Positions 1 to 7,829 of a stretch of DNA of 64,000 nucleotides are shown here, one piece after another. The position numbers and the translations under genes were made by a program. The stretch spans positions 1 through 64,000 of the forward strand of contig JBOGKX010000202.1 of NCBI GenBank assembly GCA_050746125.1, read 5' to 3'. Under the pieces are notes generated by a model that did not search any database, was not told the DNA's origin, and saw only the letters and a list, made by a program, of their open reading frames with translations. The stretch is from JAJPKR01 sp050746125. Its GTDB lineage: Bacteria; Acidobacteriota; Terriglobia; Terriglobales; SCQP01. How positions within the stretch are numbered: the first letter of the stretch is position 1; every line of letters begins with the position of its first letter.

Positions 1-1481
1 CGACCGCGGTGGGCGGCGCCGGCGCTGGCGCCGCAGGCATCGTCAGCTCCACGCTGGGCGGCGGACCTCCAGTGCCGAGCTTCGATCCGAGCTTCACCAC
101 CGCCGTGAATGTCAGCAATGGCACCACGCCCGAGAGCATCACCTTCATCACTGGCACCTCGCGGCTCATCGCCCATACCGGAAGCGTCAACTTCGGTTAC
201 AGCCAGGGTTTCTTGCCCGGCACGCAGCTCTCGGTCGGGTTCCAGAATTCACGCTCCTCGACCAATAACGCGCGCTCGCTCTTCAACCCCAACTACAATA
301 GCGGCCTGCAGATCTCGATCACGCAACCGCTACTTCAGGGCTTCGGCACCACCGTCAACGGCCGCAATCTGGTGATTGCCAAAAACAATCGCGAGATCTC
401 CGATATCGCCTTCCGCCAGCAAGTCGAGGCTACGGTGGCCCAGGTCGAGGATATCTATTGGAACGCCGTCAGCGCCCGCGACGCCGTCACGGTGGCGCAA
501 GCCGCGCTGGCCCTGGCGAACAAAATTCTCGCCGACAATAAGCGCCAAGTGCAAATCGGTACCATGGCTCCGCTGTCGGTCACCCAGGAGCAAGCGGTGG
601 TGGCCACCGATCAGCAAACTCTCATCACTGCCGAGACCAATTACGAATACAACCAACTGCTGCTCAAGAACGCGGTGACCAAGGACATGAGCGATCCCCG
701 CCTGGCCGATATTCCCGCCGTCCCCACGGATTCCATCACGGTCGCCGCCAACGAGCCGGTGGTACCGGTCCAAGACCTGATCAAGGAAGCGCTGCAATAT
801 CGCCCCGAGCTGGCCATCAGCCGCATCAATCTGGTCAATCAAGGAATCAGCCTCAAGGCAGTGCGCCAGGAGCTATGGCCCACGCTCGATCTGATCGGCA
901 CCTACGGCGCTTCCGGCTTGGCCGGTACCGTGGTACCGGCGGCGACAACGGGCCCGTTCGGCGGCGAGCCGCAGCCGGCTTTCGTCGGCGGCTACGGACA
1001 GGCTTTCAACAACGCCTTTAACTACCCGACCTATACCGCCGCGATCCAGCTCAACATCCCGATCGGCAATCACGCCGCGCAAGCCGACGCCGTGCGCGCG
1101 CAGCTCGAGTTGCAGCAAACCAAGCTGCAACAGCAGCAACAAACCAACCAGATTATTCTCGAAGTGCGCAACGCACAGTTCACCGTCCAGCAAGATCGAG
1201 CGGCGGTGCAAGCGGCACAAGAGGCGGTGCGGTTGCAGCAAGAGACGCTGGACGCGGCGCAAAAGAAGTTCAACTTGGGCGCCGCCGTCATTACCGAAGT
1301 GATTACCGACCAAAATGCCTTGACCCAGGCGCAAAGCAATTTGGTCGCCTCCCTCACCGGTTACGAGGAGGCAAAGGTCAACCTCGAGCGGCTCACGGGA
1401 ACCACGTTGGCGGCCAACCGCATTTCGGTACAAGACGCCGAAAACCAGAAGATCACGCAGATGCCGCATGTCCGCGAATAA
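1..1481 (+). CDS. TolC-family outer-membrane efflux protein, N-terminus cut by window edge
   Basis: The frame is open to the left edge, so the signal peptide and first part of the protein are missing; about 490 residues remain. The rest fits the TolC/OEP family: two long Ala/Gln-rich helical stretches and the segment FNPNYNSGLQISITQPLLQG, a pattern repeated in the second TolC of this window (38522-40180). Members form trimeric outer-membrane channels that work with a membrane-fusion adaptor and an inner-membrane pump for export. The last codons overlap the next gene by 14 bases. The partner pump must lie to the left and is not visible. Family assignment is secure; substrate is unknown. Confidence 0.88.
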   Translation, partial: TAVGGAGAGAAGIVSSTLGGGPPVPSFDPSFTTAVNVSNGTTPESITFITGTSRLIAHTGSVNFGYSQGFLPGTQLSVGFQNSRSSTNNARSLFNPNYNSGLQISITQPLLQGFGTTVNGRNLVIAKNNREISDIAFRQQVEATVAQVEDIYWNAVSARDAVTVAQAALALANKILADNKRQVQIGTMAPLSVTQEQAVVATDQQTLITAETNYEYNQLLLKNAVTKDMSDPRLADIPAVPTDSITVAANEPVVPVQDLIKEALQYRPELAISRINLVNQGISLKAVRQELWPTLDLIGTYGASGLAGTVVPAATTGPFGGEPQPAFVGGYGQAFNNAFNYPTYTAAIQLNIPIGNHAAQADAVRAQLELQQTKLQQQQQTNQIILEVRNAQFTVQQDRAAVQAAQEAVRLQQETLDAAQKKFNLGAAVITEVITDQNALTQAQSNLVASLTGYEEAKVNLERLTGTTLAANRISVQDAENQKITQMPHVRE

Positions 1482-2055
1482 GCGCCGGCTGCCCTCGGGC
1501 GCCAAGGCGGTGTTCCGGGGCCGCGCCTTCGATGTCGCCCGCGTCTCGGTCGCCAATGCCGCCGGCGGACCGCGGCTCGAGCGCGAGATCGTCTGTCATG
1601 GCCCCTCGGTCGTGATCGTGGCCCGGGACCGCGCCGGGCGCATCCTTTTCGAGCGCCAGTACCGCGCCGCCATCGGCGCATCGCTCTGGGAATTGCCGGC
1701 CGGGGGCGTGGAGCCGGGGGAATCCGCGCTCGCCGCCGCGCGCCGCGAGTTGACCGAGGAAACCGGCTACACCGCTCGGCGCTGGCGCCGGCTGGGCAGG
1801 TTCTATTCCTCGCCCGGCTTCGTGGACGAGGAACTGCACGTGTTTCTCGCCGCCGAGCTGCTCCCCGGCCCGCCCCGCCGTGAGCCGGACGAGCAGATTC
1901 GGCTCCGCTGGCTGACGCTGGCGGATCTCCGAAGCTGGCAGGCCGCCCGCCGTTTGCACGACGCCAAATCCTTGGCGGCACTGGCCTTGTCGCATGCCGC
2001 CTTGACACTGCCGCGACGCCCGCCGAAAATCAGGGCAATGACGCTAGCGCGGTAG
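1468..2055 (+). CDS. Nudix hydrolase, ADP-ribose pyrophosphatase-like
   Basis: 195 residues with a complete Nudix box around residues 78-100: the G of GGVEPGESA, then REL, TEE and TG in the order GX5EX7REUXEEXGU, which binds the catalytic magnesium. The flanking ELPAGG and FYSSPGFVDEELHVFLA segments are typical of ADP-sugar pyrophosphatases (ADP-ribose to AMP and ribose-5-phosphate), a housecleaning role in the cytoplasm. The start overlaps the end of the upstream TolC-like gene by 14 bases, suggesting cotranscription. The C-terminal 20 or so residues are basic and not part of the fold. The exact substrate within the superfamily cannot be fixed from sequence. Confidence 0.85.
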   Translation: MSANKRRLPSGAKAVFRGRAFDVARVSVANAAGGPRLEREIVCHGPSVVIVARDRAGRILFERQYRAAIGASLWELPAGGVEPGESALAAARRELTEETGYTARRWRRLGRFYSSPGFVDEELHVFLAAELLPGPPRREPDEQIRLRWLTLADLRSWQAARRLHDAKSLAALALSHAALTLPRRPPKIRAMTLAR

Positions 2056-2113
2056 CGGCTAGTCCTCGGAAGCACCCTTCCATCGCTTGCCTCCTGTCCG
2101 CTCGAACGTCGCA

Positions 2114-2144
2114 ACGTGGCGAGAGCGCCGACGTGCCGCCACGT
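2114..2144 (+). promoter_or_regulatory. Stem-loop in the leader of the cold-shock gene
   Basis: ACGTGGCG at 2114-2121 pairs perfectly with CGCCACGT at 2137-2144 across a 15-base loop, about 60 bases before the cold-shock start codon. A smaller GCGCC/GGCGC stem follows near 2150. Long structured leaders that change fold with temperature are known for cspA-type mRNAs; that this one acts that way is inference. Confidence 0.4.
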
Positions 2145-2201
2145 AGCTGCGCCCCGAGGCGCGACGCCGCCCAGGAAAATTCGGCGGCGAGGAGGAAAGA
2201 G

Positions 2202-2414
2202 TTGGCACGTATCCGTGGCAAGGTGAAGTGGTTCAACAACGTCAAGGGCTACGGGTTCATCGGGCGCGAAGACGGTCCCGATGTATTCGTCCACTATTCG
2301 GCACTCCAGCAAGAAGGATATAAGTCATTGCAAGAGGGGGACGACGTCGAGTTTGAAATCGTTGAGGGCAAGAAGGGCCCGCAAGCGGAAAACGTCACCC
2401 GCGTCGCCGCCTAA
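2202..2414 (+). CDS. Cold-shock protein, CspA family
   Basis: A 70-residue protein when started at the TTG at 2202. An AGGAGG Shine-Dalgarno site at 2190-2195 sits six bases upstream, and the N-terminus then reads MARIRGKVKWFNN, the normal CspA beginning; the frame stays open further upstream but that part has no similarity. RNP1 (KGYGFIGR, around residues 15-22) and RNP2 (VFVHYS, around residues 28-33) are intact. The family binds single-stranded RNA/DNA and melts mRNA secondary structure, at low temperature or constitutively. It faces the end of kdsA and is probably monocistronic. Confidence 0.93.
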   Translation: MARIRGKVKWFNNVKGYGFIGREDGPDVFVHYSALQQEGYKSLQEGDDVEFEIVEGKKGPQAENVTRVAA

Positions 2415-2439
2415 CCCTACGCCGCCGCAATACGAAGAT

Positions 2440-2464
2440 GACCGGACGGGCAGAGCGCCCGGTC
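2440..2464. terminator. Weak stem-loop between convergent csp and kdsA
   Basis: GACCGG (2440-2445) pairs with CCGGTC (2459-2464), with an alternative GGGC/GCCC pairing inside. It lies between the two convergent stop codons, where a bidirectional terminator would be expected, but there is no U-tract on either strand. Confidence 0.25.
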
Positions 2465-3289
2465 TCAGGATGTAGCTTGCCTCGCCGCGGCATCGATGGC
2501 GCGCAACTGCGCCAGCATGCGATCCAGGCGCGCCAGCGGCAGCGCGTTGGCGCCGTCCGACAAGGCGTGCGCGGGGTCGTCGTGTACCTCGAGAAAAATT
2601 CCGTCCACGCCGGCCGCGACCCCGGCGCGGGCCAGGACCTCGATGAATTGCGGCATGCCGCCGCTATGGTCTCCGGCGCCGCCCGGCAATTGCAGGCTGT
2701 GCGTCACGTCGAAGACGGTGGCCGCCATCTCGCGCAAGACCGGCAGCGAGCGCATGTCCACCACGAGATTGTTGTAGCCGAAGCTGGCGCCTCGCTCGGT
2801 GAGCAAGACTCGCTCGTTGCCGGCGGCGTGAATCTTTTCCACCGCGCCACGCATGTCCCAGGGCGACATGAACTGGCCTTTTTTCACGTTCACCACCCGC
2901 CCCGTGCGGGCCGAGGCTTGCAGCAGATCGGTCTGGCGGCAGAGAAAGGCGGGAATCTGAATCACGTCCATGCTTTCGCCCGCGGCCTTGGCCTCTTCCG
3001 CGGAATGTACGTCGGTAAGCACCGGCAGCTCGAAATCGCGGCGAATGGCGGCGAGGATGCGCAGCCCTTCCTTCAACCCCGGCCCGCGAAAGGAGCGCCC
3101 GCTGGAGCGGTTGGCTTTGTCGTAGCTGGCCTTGAAGATGAGCGGGATGCCGGCGGCGGCGGCGCGGCTGCGCAGCGCCTCGGCCATGCGGCGGGCATGT
3201 TCCTCGCTCTCGATCACGCACGGCCCGGCAATCAAAAATAGCGGCGCCCCGCCGCCCATCGCCACGCCGCCGGCCTTGATCGGTTCCAT
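2465..3289 (-). CDS. kdsA: 3-deoxy-8-phosphooctulonate (KDO-8-P) synthase
   Basis: 274 residues from the ATG at 3289, which has a GTGGAGG Shine-Dalgarno site and lies 10 bases after the pyrG stop; an upstream ATG at 3319 would overlap pyrG and adds nothing conserved. The enzyme condenses phosphoenolpyruvate with arabinose-5-phosphate to KDO-8-phosphate for lipopolysaccharide inner core. Hallmarks: IAGPCVIES near the N-terminus, FKASYDKANRSS, PVLTDVHS, IPAFLCRQTDLL, KGQFMSPWDM and DVTHSLQLPGG. It is cotranscribed with pyrG. CTP is the cosubstrate for activating KDO as CMP-KDO, so the pairing is functionally sensible. Length matches the family. Confidence 0.96.
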   Translation of the reverse strand: MEPIKAGGVAMGGGAPLFLIAGPCVIESEEHARRMAEALRSRAAAAGIPLIFKASYDKANRSSGRSFRGPGLKEGLRILAAIRRDFELPVLTDVHSAEEAKAAGESMDVIQIPAFLCRQTDLLQASARTGRVVNVKKGQFMSPWDMRGAVEKIHAAGNERVLLTERGASFGYNNLVVDMRSLPVLREMAATVFDVTHSLQLPGGAGDHSGGMPQFIEVLARAGVAAGVDGIFLEVHDDPAHALSDGANALPLARLDRMLAQLRAIDAAARQATS

Positions 3290-3299
3290 CGCGCCTCCA

Positions 3300-4991
3300 C
3301 TATCGCGCCAGTCGCGCACGATGAAACTCCGCCTCTTCCTCGCGTGCTCCCCCTTGGCGGGCGCGATAGGCGGCCGCCGCGCCGATGAAGTCCCGGAACA
3401 ACGGATGGGGCTCGAGCCAGCGCGACTTGAACTCGGGATGGAACTGGCACCCCAGGAACCAGGGATGATCGGCGATCTCCACGATCTCGACGTAGGTGCC
3501 GTCCGGCGTCGTGCCGGTGATGCGCAACCCGGCGCCGGTCAGCATTTCCTCGTAGTCGCGATTGTATTCGTAGCGGTGGCGATGGCGCTCGTCGATTTCC
3601 GGCAGGCCGTAAGCTTGATAGGCGCGCGATCCCTCCTCGAGACGGCACGGCCACGCCCCGAGCCGCATCGTCCCGCCCAGTTCCTCGACGCCGCGCAGCT
3701 CGCGCAGCTTGTAAATCACGCGGTGCGGCGTGGCCGGGTTGAACTCCGAGCTGTCCGCGTCGGCGAGTCCGCAGACGTTGCGCGCATACTCGATCACTGC
3801 GCACTGCATGCCCAGGCAAATCCCGAAATACGGCACGCCCCGCGTACGCGCGTGCCGGATGGCGCGCAGCATGCCCCCCACGCCCCGTTTGCCGAACCCG
3901 CCGGGCACAAGGATGCCGCTGACGCCGGCCAGCCGCCGCGCTGTCTCCGCACCACCGTCGTCGCCGCCTGCCGCCGCCTCCAGGTCCTCGGCTTCGATCC
4001 AGCGCAGGTCGGCTTCAAGTTGATGCGCCAGCGCGCCGTGGGAGAGGGCCTCCTTCAAACTCTTGTAGGCATCCTCATACTCCACGTACTTGCCGACGAT
4101 GCCGATCGTCACCTGGCCGCTCGGATTGCGTAGACGATAGATCAAATCCTCCCAGGGGCCCAGCTGCCGCGGCGGAGCCTCGAGGTGCAAATAGCGCAGG
4201 ATCAGATCGTCCAGGCCTTGCCGCGCCAACTGCACGGGTACCTCGTAGATGCTGGCCGCGTCGGGAGCGGCGAGAACCGCCTCGTTTGCAACGTTGCAGA
4301 ACAGGCCGATCTTCGACCGCAAGTCGGGCGGCAAATAGCGATCCGTGCGGCACAGCAGGATGTCGGCTTGAATGCCGATCTCGCGCAGGTCCTTGACCGA
4401 ATGTTGCGTCGGCTTAGTCTTCAATTCGCCGGCGGCGGCGATATAGGGAACTAAAGTGAGGTGAACGAAAAGCGCGTTTTCCCGCCCCACCTCCTGCCGC
4501 TTCTGGCGAATCGCCTCGAGAAAGGGAAGCGACTCGATATCGCCTACCGTGCCGCCGATCTCGATGATGGCGATGTCGGGCGGCGGCTCGGCCCCCTCGG
4601 CGACGCGCCGGATCGCCTCCTTGATCTCGTTGGTCACGTGCGGGATCACCTGCACCGTCTTGCCCAGGAAATCGCCACGCCGTTCCTTGGTGAGAATGGT
4701 TTCGTAGATGCGGCCCGAAGTGACGTTGTTGGCCCGCGTCAGCGGAGCATGGGTAAAGCGCTCGTAATGGCCGAGGTCGAGATCGGTCTCCGCGCCGTCG
4801 TCGGTGACGAAAACCTCGCCATGCTGGAACGGGCTCATGGTGCCCGGATCGACGTTCAGGTAGGGATCGAATTTCAGCATCCCCACCCGCAACCCGCGGC
4901 TCTCTAGCAGAGCCCCGATCGAAGCCGCCGCCACCCCCTTGCCCAACGACGATACCACCCCGCCGGTGATGAAGATGTATTTACAGGCCAT
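3300..4991 (-). CDS. pyrG: CTP synthase (glutamine-hydrolysing)
   Basis: 563 residues when started at MACKYIFITGGVVSSLGKG (ATG at 4991); the open frame runs 48 codons further upstream without conservation. The N-terminal amidoligase domain has the P-loop region GGVVSSLGKG and the metal-binding PYLNVDPGTMSP. The C-terminal class I glutamine amidotransferase domain shows the nucleophile Cys in YFGICLGMQ and the His/Glu pair in CQFHPEF. It converts UTP to CTP with ammonia from glutamine. It is the first gene of a two-gene unit with kdsA. A TATAAT box on the minus strand at 5034-5039 probably drives it. Confidence 0.97.
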   Translation of the reverse strand: MACKYIFITGGVVSSLGKGVAAASIGALLESRGLRVGMLKFDPYLNVDPGTMSPFQHGEVFVTDDGAETDLDLGHYERFTHAPLTRANNVTSGRIYETILTKERRGDFLGKTVQVIPHVTNEIKEAIRRVAEGAEPPPDIAIIEIGGTVGDIESLPFLEAIRQKRQEVGRENALFVHLTLVPYIAAAGELKTKPTQHSVKDLREIGIQADILLCRTDRYLPPDLRSKIGLFCNVANEAVLAAPDAASIYEVPVQLARQGLDDLILRYLHLEAPPRQLGPWEDLIYRLRNPSGQVTIGIVGKYVEYEDAYKSLKEALSHGALAHQLEADLRWIEAEDLEAAAGGDDGGAETARRLAGVSGILVPGGFGKRGVGGMLRAIRHARTRGVPYFGICLGMQCAVIEYARNVCGLADADSSEFNPATPHRVIYKLRELRGVEELGGTMRLGAWPCRLEEGSRAYQAYGLPEIDERHRHRYEYNRDYEEMLTGAGLRITGTTPDGTYVEIVEIADHPWFLGCQFHPEFKSRWLEPHPLFRDFIGAAAAYRARQGGAREEEAEFHRARLAR

Positions 4992-5033
4992 CTTCGCAGC
5001 CCCTCTCTGCGCGACCCGTGGCTGGCACGACCA

Positions 5034-5039
5034 ATTATA
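5034..5039 (-). promoter_or_regulatory. Putative -10 box for pyrG-kdsA
   Basis: A perfect TATAAT on the minus strand, 42 bases upstream of the pyrG ATG. No convincing TTGACA lies 16-18 bases further up, so only the -10 element is called. Confidence 0.45.
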
Positions 5040-5167
5040 GCCAGCACCTTCGCCTGCATTACGGCACGGGCGCGCAAGGCACTCCCGCTTGCGCCGCCAC
5101 GACGAATGGACGACAATAAACTGACAATTACTCACCCGCCCCGGCTTTCGGGGCGTCCCAACCTTGT

Positions 5168-5243
5168 GGGGCTGTGGCGCAGTTGGGAGCGCGCTTCAAT
5201 GGCATTGAAGAGGTCGCGGGTTCGACTCCCGCCAGCTCCACCA
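5168..5243 (+). tRNA. tRNA-Ala (anticodon GGC)
   Basis: A 76-base cloverleaf with CCA encoded. Acceptor GGGGCTG pairs with CAGCTCC (one G-U), the D arm is GCGC...GCGC, the anticodon stem CTTCA/TGAAG encloses the loop ATGGCAT giving anticodon GGC, and the T arm is GCGGG-TTCGACT-CCCGC. The discriminator base is A at 5240 and CCA occupies 5241-5243. It reads GCC and GCU alanine codons and is divergent from pyrG. Confidence 0.96.
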
Positions 5244-5556
5244 ACTTCCGCCTTTCCGTTTGAACGATCCGGCTCGGGCTCGCAGACATTCGGGAATTGG
5301 GGCTCACCTGGGGAGACTGCGAATCGTTTTTGTCCCGCCTGGGTTACCGGGCTAGGCTAGACGTTGTTCAGGTGCTGTAGCTCAAGTAAGGCTGCCAAGC
5401 GGCGGATCCAGCTGATCAGTGGGTTCGAGCCGGTGCCCCCCAGGTCCACCAAATCCTTACCGCTCGGGGGCATGCGTCTCAGCCGCGTGCGAGAATCTTG
5501 ATGACGAGGCGGTGGGTTCCGCCTTCCGCCAACGTGTGCATTGCCGCCCGCCCGCC
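5244..5556. other. Gene-free stretch between tRNA-Ala and the methyltransferase gene
   Basis: This 313-base stretch holds a tRNA-like relic (5371-5451, listed separately) and no credible protein. An in-frame extension of the methyltransferase frame covers part of it, but it lacks conserved residues and a ribosome-binding site. GCGAATCGTTTTTG near 5317 resembles the LacI-type motif seen at 62526 but has no regulatory context here. Confidence 0.5.
5371..5451 (+). pseudogene. tRNA-like relic that does not fold as a cloverleaf
   Basis: The stretch begins GGTGCTGTAGCTCA, contains GGGTTCGAGCC and ends TCCACCA, which are the landmarks of a tRNA 5' end, T-loop and encoded CCA in the right order and over a plausible length (81 bases). 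The arms do not pair: GGTGCTG against CAGGTCC has two mismatches, and no matching D, anticodon or T stem can be drawn. It lies about 130 bases downstream of the intact tRNA-Ala. Most likely it is a decayed tRNA copy; an unusual tRNA-like RNA cannot be excluded. Confidence 0.35.
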
Positions 5557-6306
5557 ATGGCCGCGAGCCGCGACTTCGAGGAGCGTTATTTCGAGGATCC
5601 CGCCTACCCGCCCGGCCTCAAGGGCGGGGACGAAGTCCATGGCTACGGATACTTTCCCGACTACTTCCCCGTCGTGCAGGCGCAACTGGCGGCGCTCGCG
5701 GAAATCAGCGAAGCCGCTTCCCTGCTCGATGCCGGCTGCGGCAAAGGCGCGCTAGCCGAATATGCGCGCCGCGATCTGCGGCTGTCGGTTACCGGCCTCG
5801 ATTGCAGCGCCTACGCCACGCGCCAGGCGCGGCAGCGGGCGGATGGAGCGCAAACCGTGCGTGGCGACGTGGCTGCGCTGCCGTTCTTTGCAGGCGGTTT
5901 CGACCTGGCGTGGTGCAATGGCGTGTTGCAATATCTCGAGGCCGAGGCCGCCCGCGACGCGCTGCGCGAATTAGCGCGGGTCGCGCGCAAGGCGGCCTTC
6001 GTTTCCAATATCGCCGCTTGCCATCGGCATGGCGATTGGGCGCGTCATGATTCGCTCACACGGCTCTATCTGCAGCCGAGCGAATGGCAAGGACTTGCGC
6101 GAGGCTGCGGGCTGGCGGCCCTCGCCCTGCCTTTCGAAGGCGAGTCGGCCGTGCTGATCGCCGGCCGCGATCGGGCGGCGACACTGGGAGTGATGGCGCT
6201 CCGCTTCGTGGAGCGGAGCCTGGAACTGCAACGCCGGCTGGGCGGCTTGGCGCGCCTGCCGCCAACTCTCGACGCCTTTCGCCGGCGAGCCAGCCGCTTC
6301 GGTTAA
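5557..6306 (+). CDS. Class I SAM-dependent methyltransferase
   Basis: 249 residues from the ATG at 5557 (MAASRDFEERYFED). The SAM-binding motif I is LLDAGCGKGALAEYA near residue 52, followed by an acidic residue after the second strand (VTGLDC), a motif II/III region (VRGDVAALPF) and FDLAWCNGVLQYLE, a layout typical of Methyltransf_11/25 domains. The C-terminal 80 residues are helical and unrecognised. No good Shine-Dalgarno site precedes the ATG; an in-frame GTG at 5536 is the alternative. The stop overlaps by four bases the end of a convergent small gene. The substrate is unknown; there is no sugar or lipid gene directly beside it on the same strand. Confidence 0.8.
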   Translation: MAASRDFEERYFEDPAYPPGLKGGDEVHGYGYFPDYFPVVQAQLAALAEISEAASLLDAGCGKGALAEYARRDLRLSVTGLDCSAYATRQARQRADGAQTVRGDVAALPFFAGGFDLAWCNGVLQYLEAEAARDALRELARVARKAAFVSNIAACHRHGDWARHDSLTRLYLQPSEWQGLARGCGLAALALPFEGESAVLIAGRDRAATLGVMALRFVERSLELQRRLGGLARLPPTLDAFRRRASRFG

Positions 6307-6533
6307 AGGCGCACGGGATAGCCGCGCCGCACGGTCCACAAATACCGATCCTGTCGGGGAGCCGGCGGCGGTGCCGGCTGCTGGCCGGGAGCTTGCCACA
6401 GCCATGGAGCGGGCAGCGAGCGAGCTGCCGTTCCGGGCGGCAGCGGCCTAGAGGACAGCGCGCGAATCGGCGGCGGCAGGGCCGCCACCAGGGCGGTCGC
6501 CGAAGATACGGCGATAAAATCGCGCCGACGCAT
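6303..6533 (-). CDS. Short protein with twin-arginine signal, function unknown
   Basis: 76 residues starting RRRDFIAVSSATALVAALP, a good Tat signal with twin arginines, a hydrophobic core and Ala-rich cleavage region. The rest is Pro/Arg-rich with no recognisable domain. It follows the PIG-L gene by 12 bases on the same strand and is probably cotranscribed with it. It could be a genuine small exported protein or the N-terminal remainder of a larger Tat substrate. A second Tat-signal stub occurs at 57159-57410. Confidence 0.5.
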   Translation of the reverse strand: MRRRDFIAVSSATALVAALPPPIRALSSRPLPPGTAARSLPAPWLWQAPGQQPAPPPAPRQDRYLWTVRRGYPVRL

Positions 6534-6545
6534 GGCCGTCGTCCT

Positions 6546-7244
6546 TTAAGCCCCGAAGGCCTTGATCTTGCGCGTGCGGCCCCAGGCCGTGCGCAGCGTG
6601 ATGGCGCGGGTAAAACCTCCCAGCGCGCCGCGAGAGGTGGCCAGCGCCTGGTAATAATCCGCGTAGTGGAAAGGCGAGATGCCGCCGCGAAACAGCTCGT
6701 AAGCGCGAGCCGCGTTCACCCAAGTATCGTAGACGTCGGTAGTGTCCACGTACGTATCGGGCTCGTACTGCATGGCGTCTTCCCAGTTTTCCGCGTAGTA
6801 CAGCTCGCGAATCCCGTGCGCCGGCCCCGAGGTCCGCTGAATGGCCGGCAGCGCGGCATAGAATACCGCGTCGTTGACCAGATAATGAGCGTTTTGATGA
6901 TCTTTGTGGCCGCTTCCACCCCAATGGGTAATCACGATGTCGGGCTTCACCTCACGAATCACGTCGCAAGTCTTCAACGCCGCATCGTCGTTATAAGGCA
7001 GCAATGCATCGGGATAATCGAAGTAGCGCATGGACGCGCCCAGGCGCCGCGCCGCCTCCGCCGCTTCGCGTTTTTTTTGCACGGCATATTCGGCGCGCGA
7101 GAGCGTGGGATGGCCGGCTTCGCCGAGCGTGAGGTGCAGGAGCGAGGCCTGGCCGCCCTGGCGCACCGCCAGCGCCAGCGCCGCGCCGCAGGTGAACTCC
7201 ATATCGGCGGCGTGCGCGCCGATGGCCAAGATGTGAACCGGCAT
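6546..7244 (-). CDS. PIG-L (LmbE) family deacetylase-like protein lacking the usual general base
   Basis: 232 residues from the ATG at 7244, chosen because it starts right at the first strand (MPVHILAIGAH) and has AGGCGG upstream. PIG-L enzymes remove acetyl groups from GlcNAc derivatives using zinc held by His and Asp of an HPDD motif and a later His pair. Here the motif reads HAAD: the zinc His and second Asp remain but the first Asp, the general base in MshB-type enzymes, is Ala. SGHKDHQNAH supplies the later His residues. Either catalysis uses another residue or the protein has another role. It sits downstream of a DinB-like gene. Confidence 0.8.
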   Translation of the reverse strand: MPVHILAIGAHAADMEFTCGAALALAVRQGGQASLLHLTLGEAGHPTLSRAEYAVQKKREAAEAARRLGASMRYFDYPDALLPYNDDAALKTCDVIREVKPDIVITHWGGSGHKDHQNAHYLVNDAVFYAALPAIQRTSGPAHGIRELYYAENWEDAMQYEPDTYVDTTDVYDTWVNAARAYELFRGGISPFHYADYYQALATSRGALGGFTRAITLRTAWGRTRKIKAFGA

Positions 7245-7298
7245 GCCGCCTAGTCTGGGCGAACTCGGCTGGCCGCGCAAGGACCCTGGCCGCGCCGC

Positions 7299-7823
7299 TC
7301 ATGGCTTGCGCTGGCCGGCATCCGCTTGCTGGAGGTAGCGATAGAACCCAAGATCCAGGTCGAGCAACATTTTGGTCACGTATACGACCTGGCCGAGATG
7401 GGTGCTGAAATGCTCGACAACGTGAAATACCGCCACTAGCCCGCTGACCTCGTGTCCCTGGATGCGGAAGCGGCGCAGCAACTGCTCCGCAGTCATGGCA
7501 GCGAGCACTTGATCCGCCGCGGCCAGGGTTGCTTCGAGCGGCGCCAGCAACTCAGCGGCGGCAATCGGCTGGCGGCGGTCGAACTCGGCTGGCCGCCGGC
7601 GCGCATCCGGCGCCCCGCCCAGGCCGGAGAGAATCCACTGGCGAACGTTTCCTTCCAGATGCAGGAGCAGGTTGCCGACGCTATTGCTGCTGTCGTGGGC
7701 GCGCCACCAAAGCTGCTCCGGATTCAGCCGCTCAACGCAGTCCTTGAGCCGCGGCCAATATTGGCGCGTCAACTTCTCGCGCGCATAGGCGAGAAACTCT
7801 GCCGCGAGCGCCGCGTCGGCCAT
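7299..7823 (-). CDS. DinB-like / DUF1572-type four-helix protein
   Basis: 174 residues. The pattern of a DinB-like metal-binding four-helix bundle is visible: LNPEQLWWRAHDSSNSVGNLLLHLEGNVRQWI in the N-terminal half and VFHVVEHFSTHLGQVVYVTKMLL in the C-terminal half, with His residues placed to bind a metal. Family members include thiol transferases and many uncharacterised proteins. The gene starts six bases after the stop of the di-haem cytochrome gene, so it is almost certainly cotranscribed. No specific substrate can be proposed. Confidence 0.78.
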   Translation of the reverse strand: MADAALAAEFLAYAREKLTRQYWPRLKDCVERLNPEQLWWRAHDSSNSVGNLLLHLEGNVRQWILSGLGGAPDARRRPAEFDRRQPIAAAELLAPLEATLAAADQVLAAMTAEQLLRRFRIQGHEVSGLVAVFHVVEHFSTHLGQVVYVTKMLLDLDLGFYRYLQQADAGQRKP

Positions 7824-7829
7824 TCCGCC

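Noticed and set aside
2438..3241. Plus-strand frame opposite kdsA
   Set aside because: No conserved residues; kdsA on the minus strand explains the sequence.
5312..5330. GCGAATCGTTTTTG resembling the LacI operator
   Set aside because: Only partial match, no promoter or sugar gene beside it.
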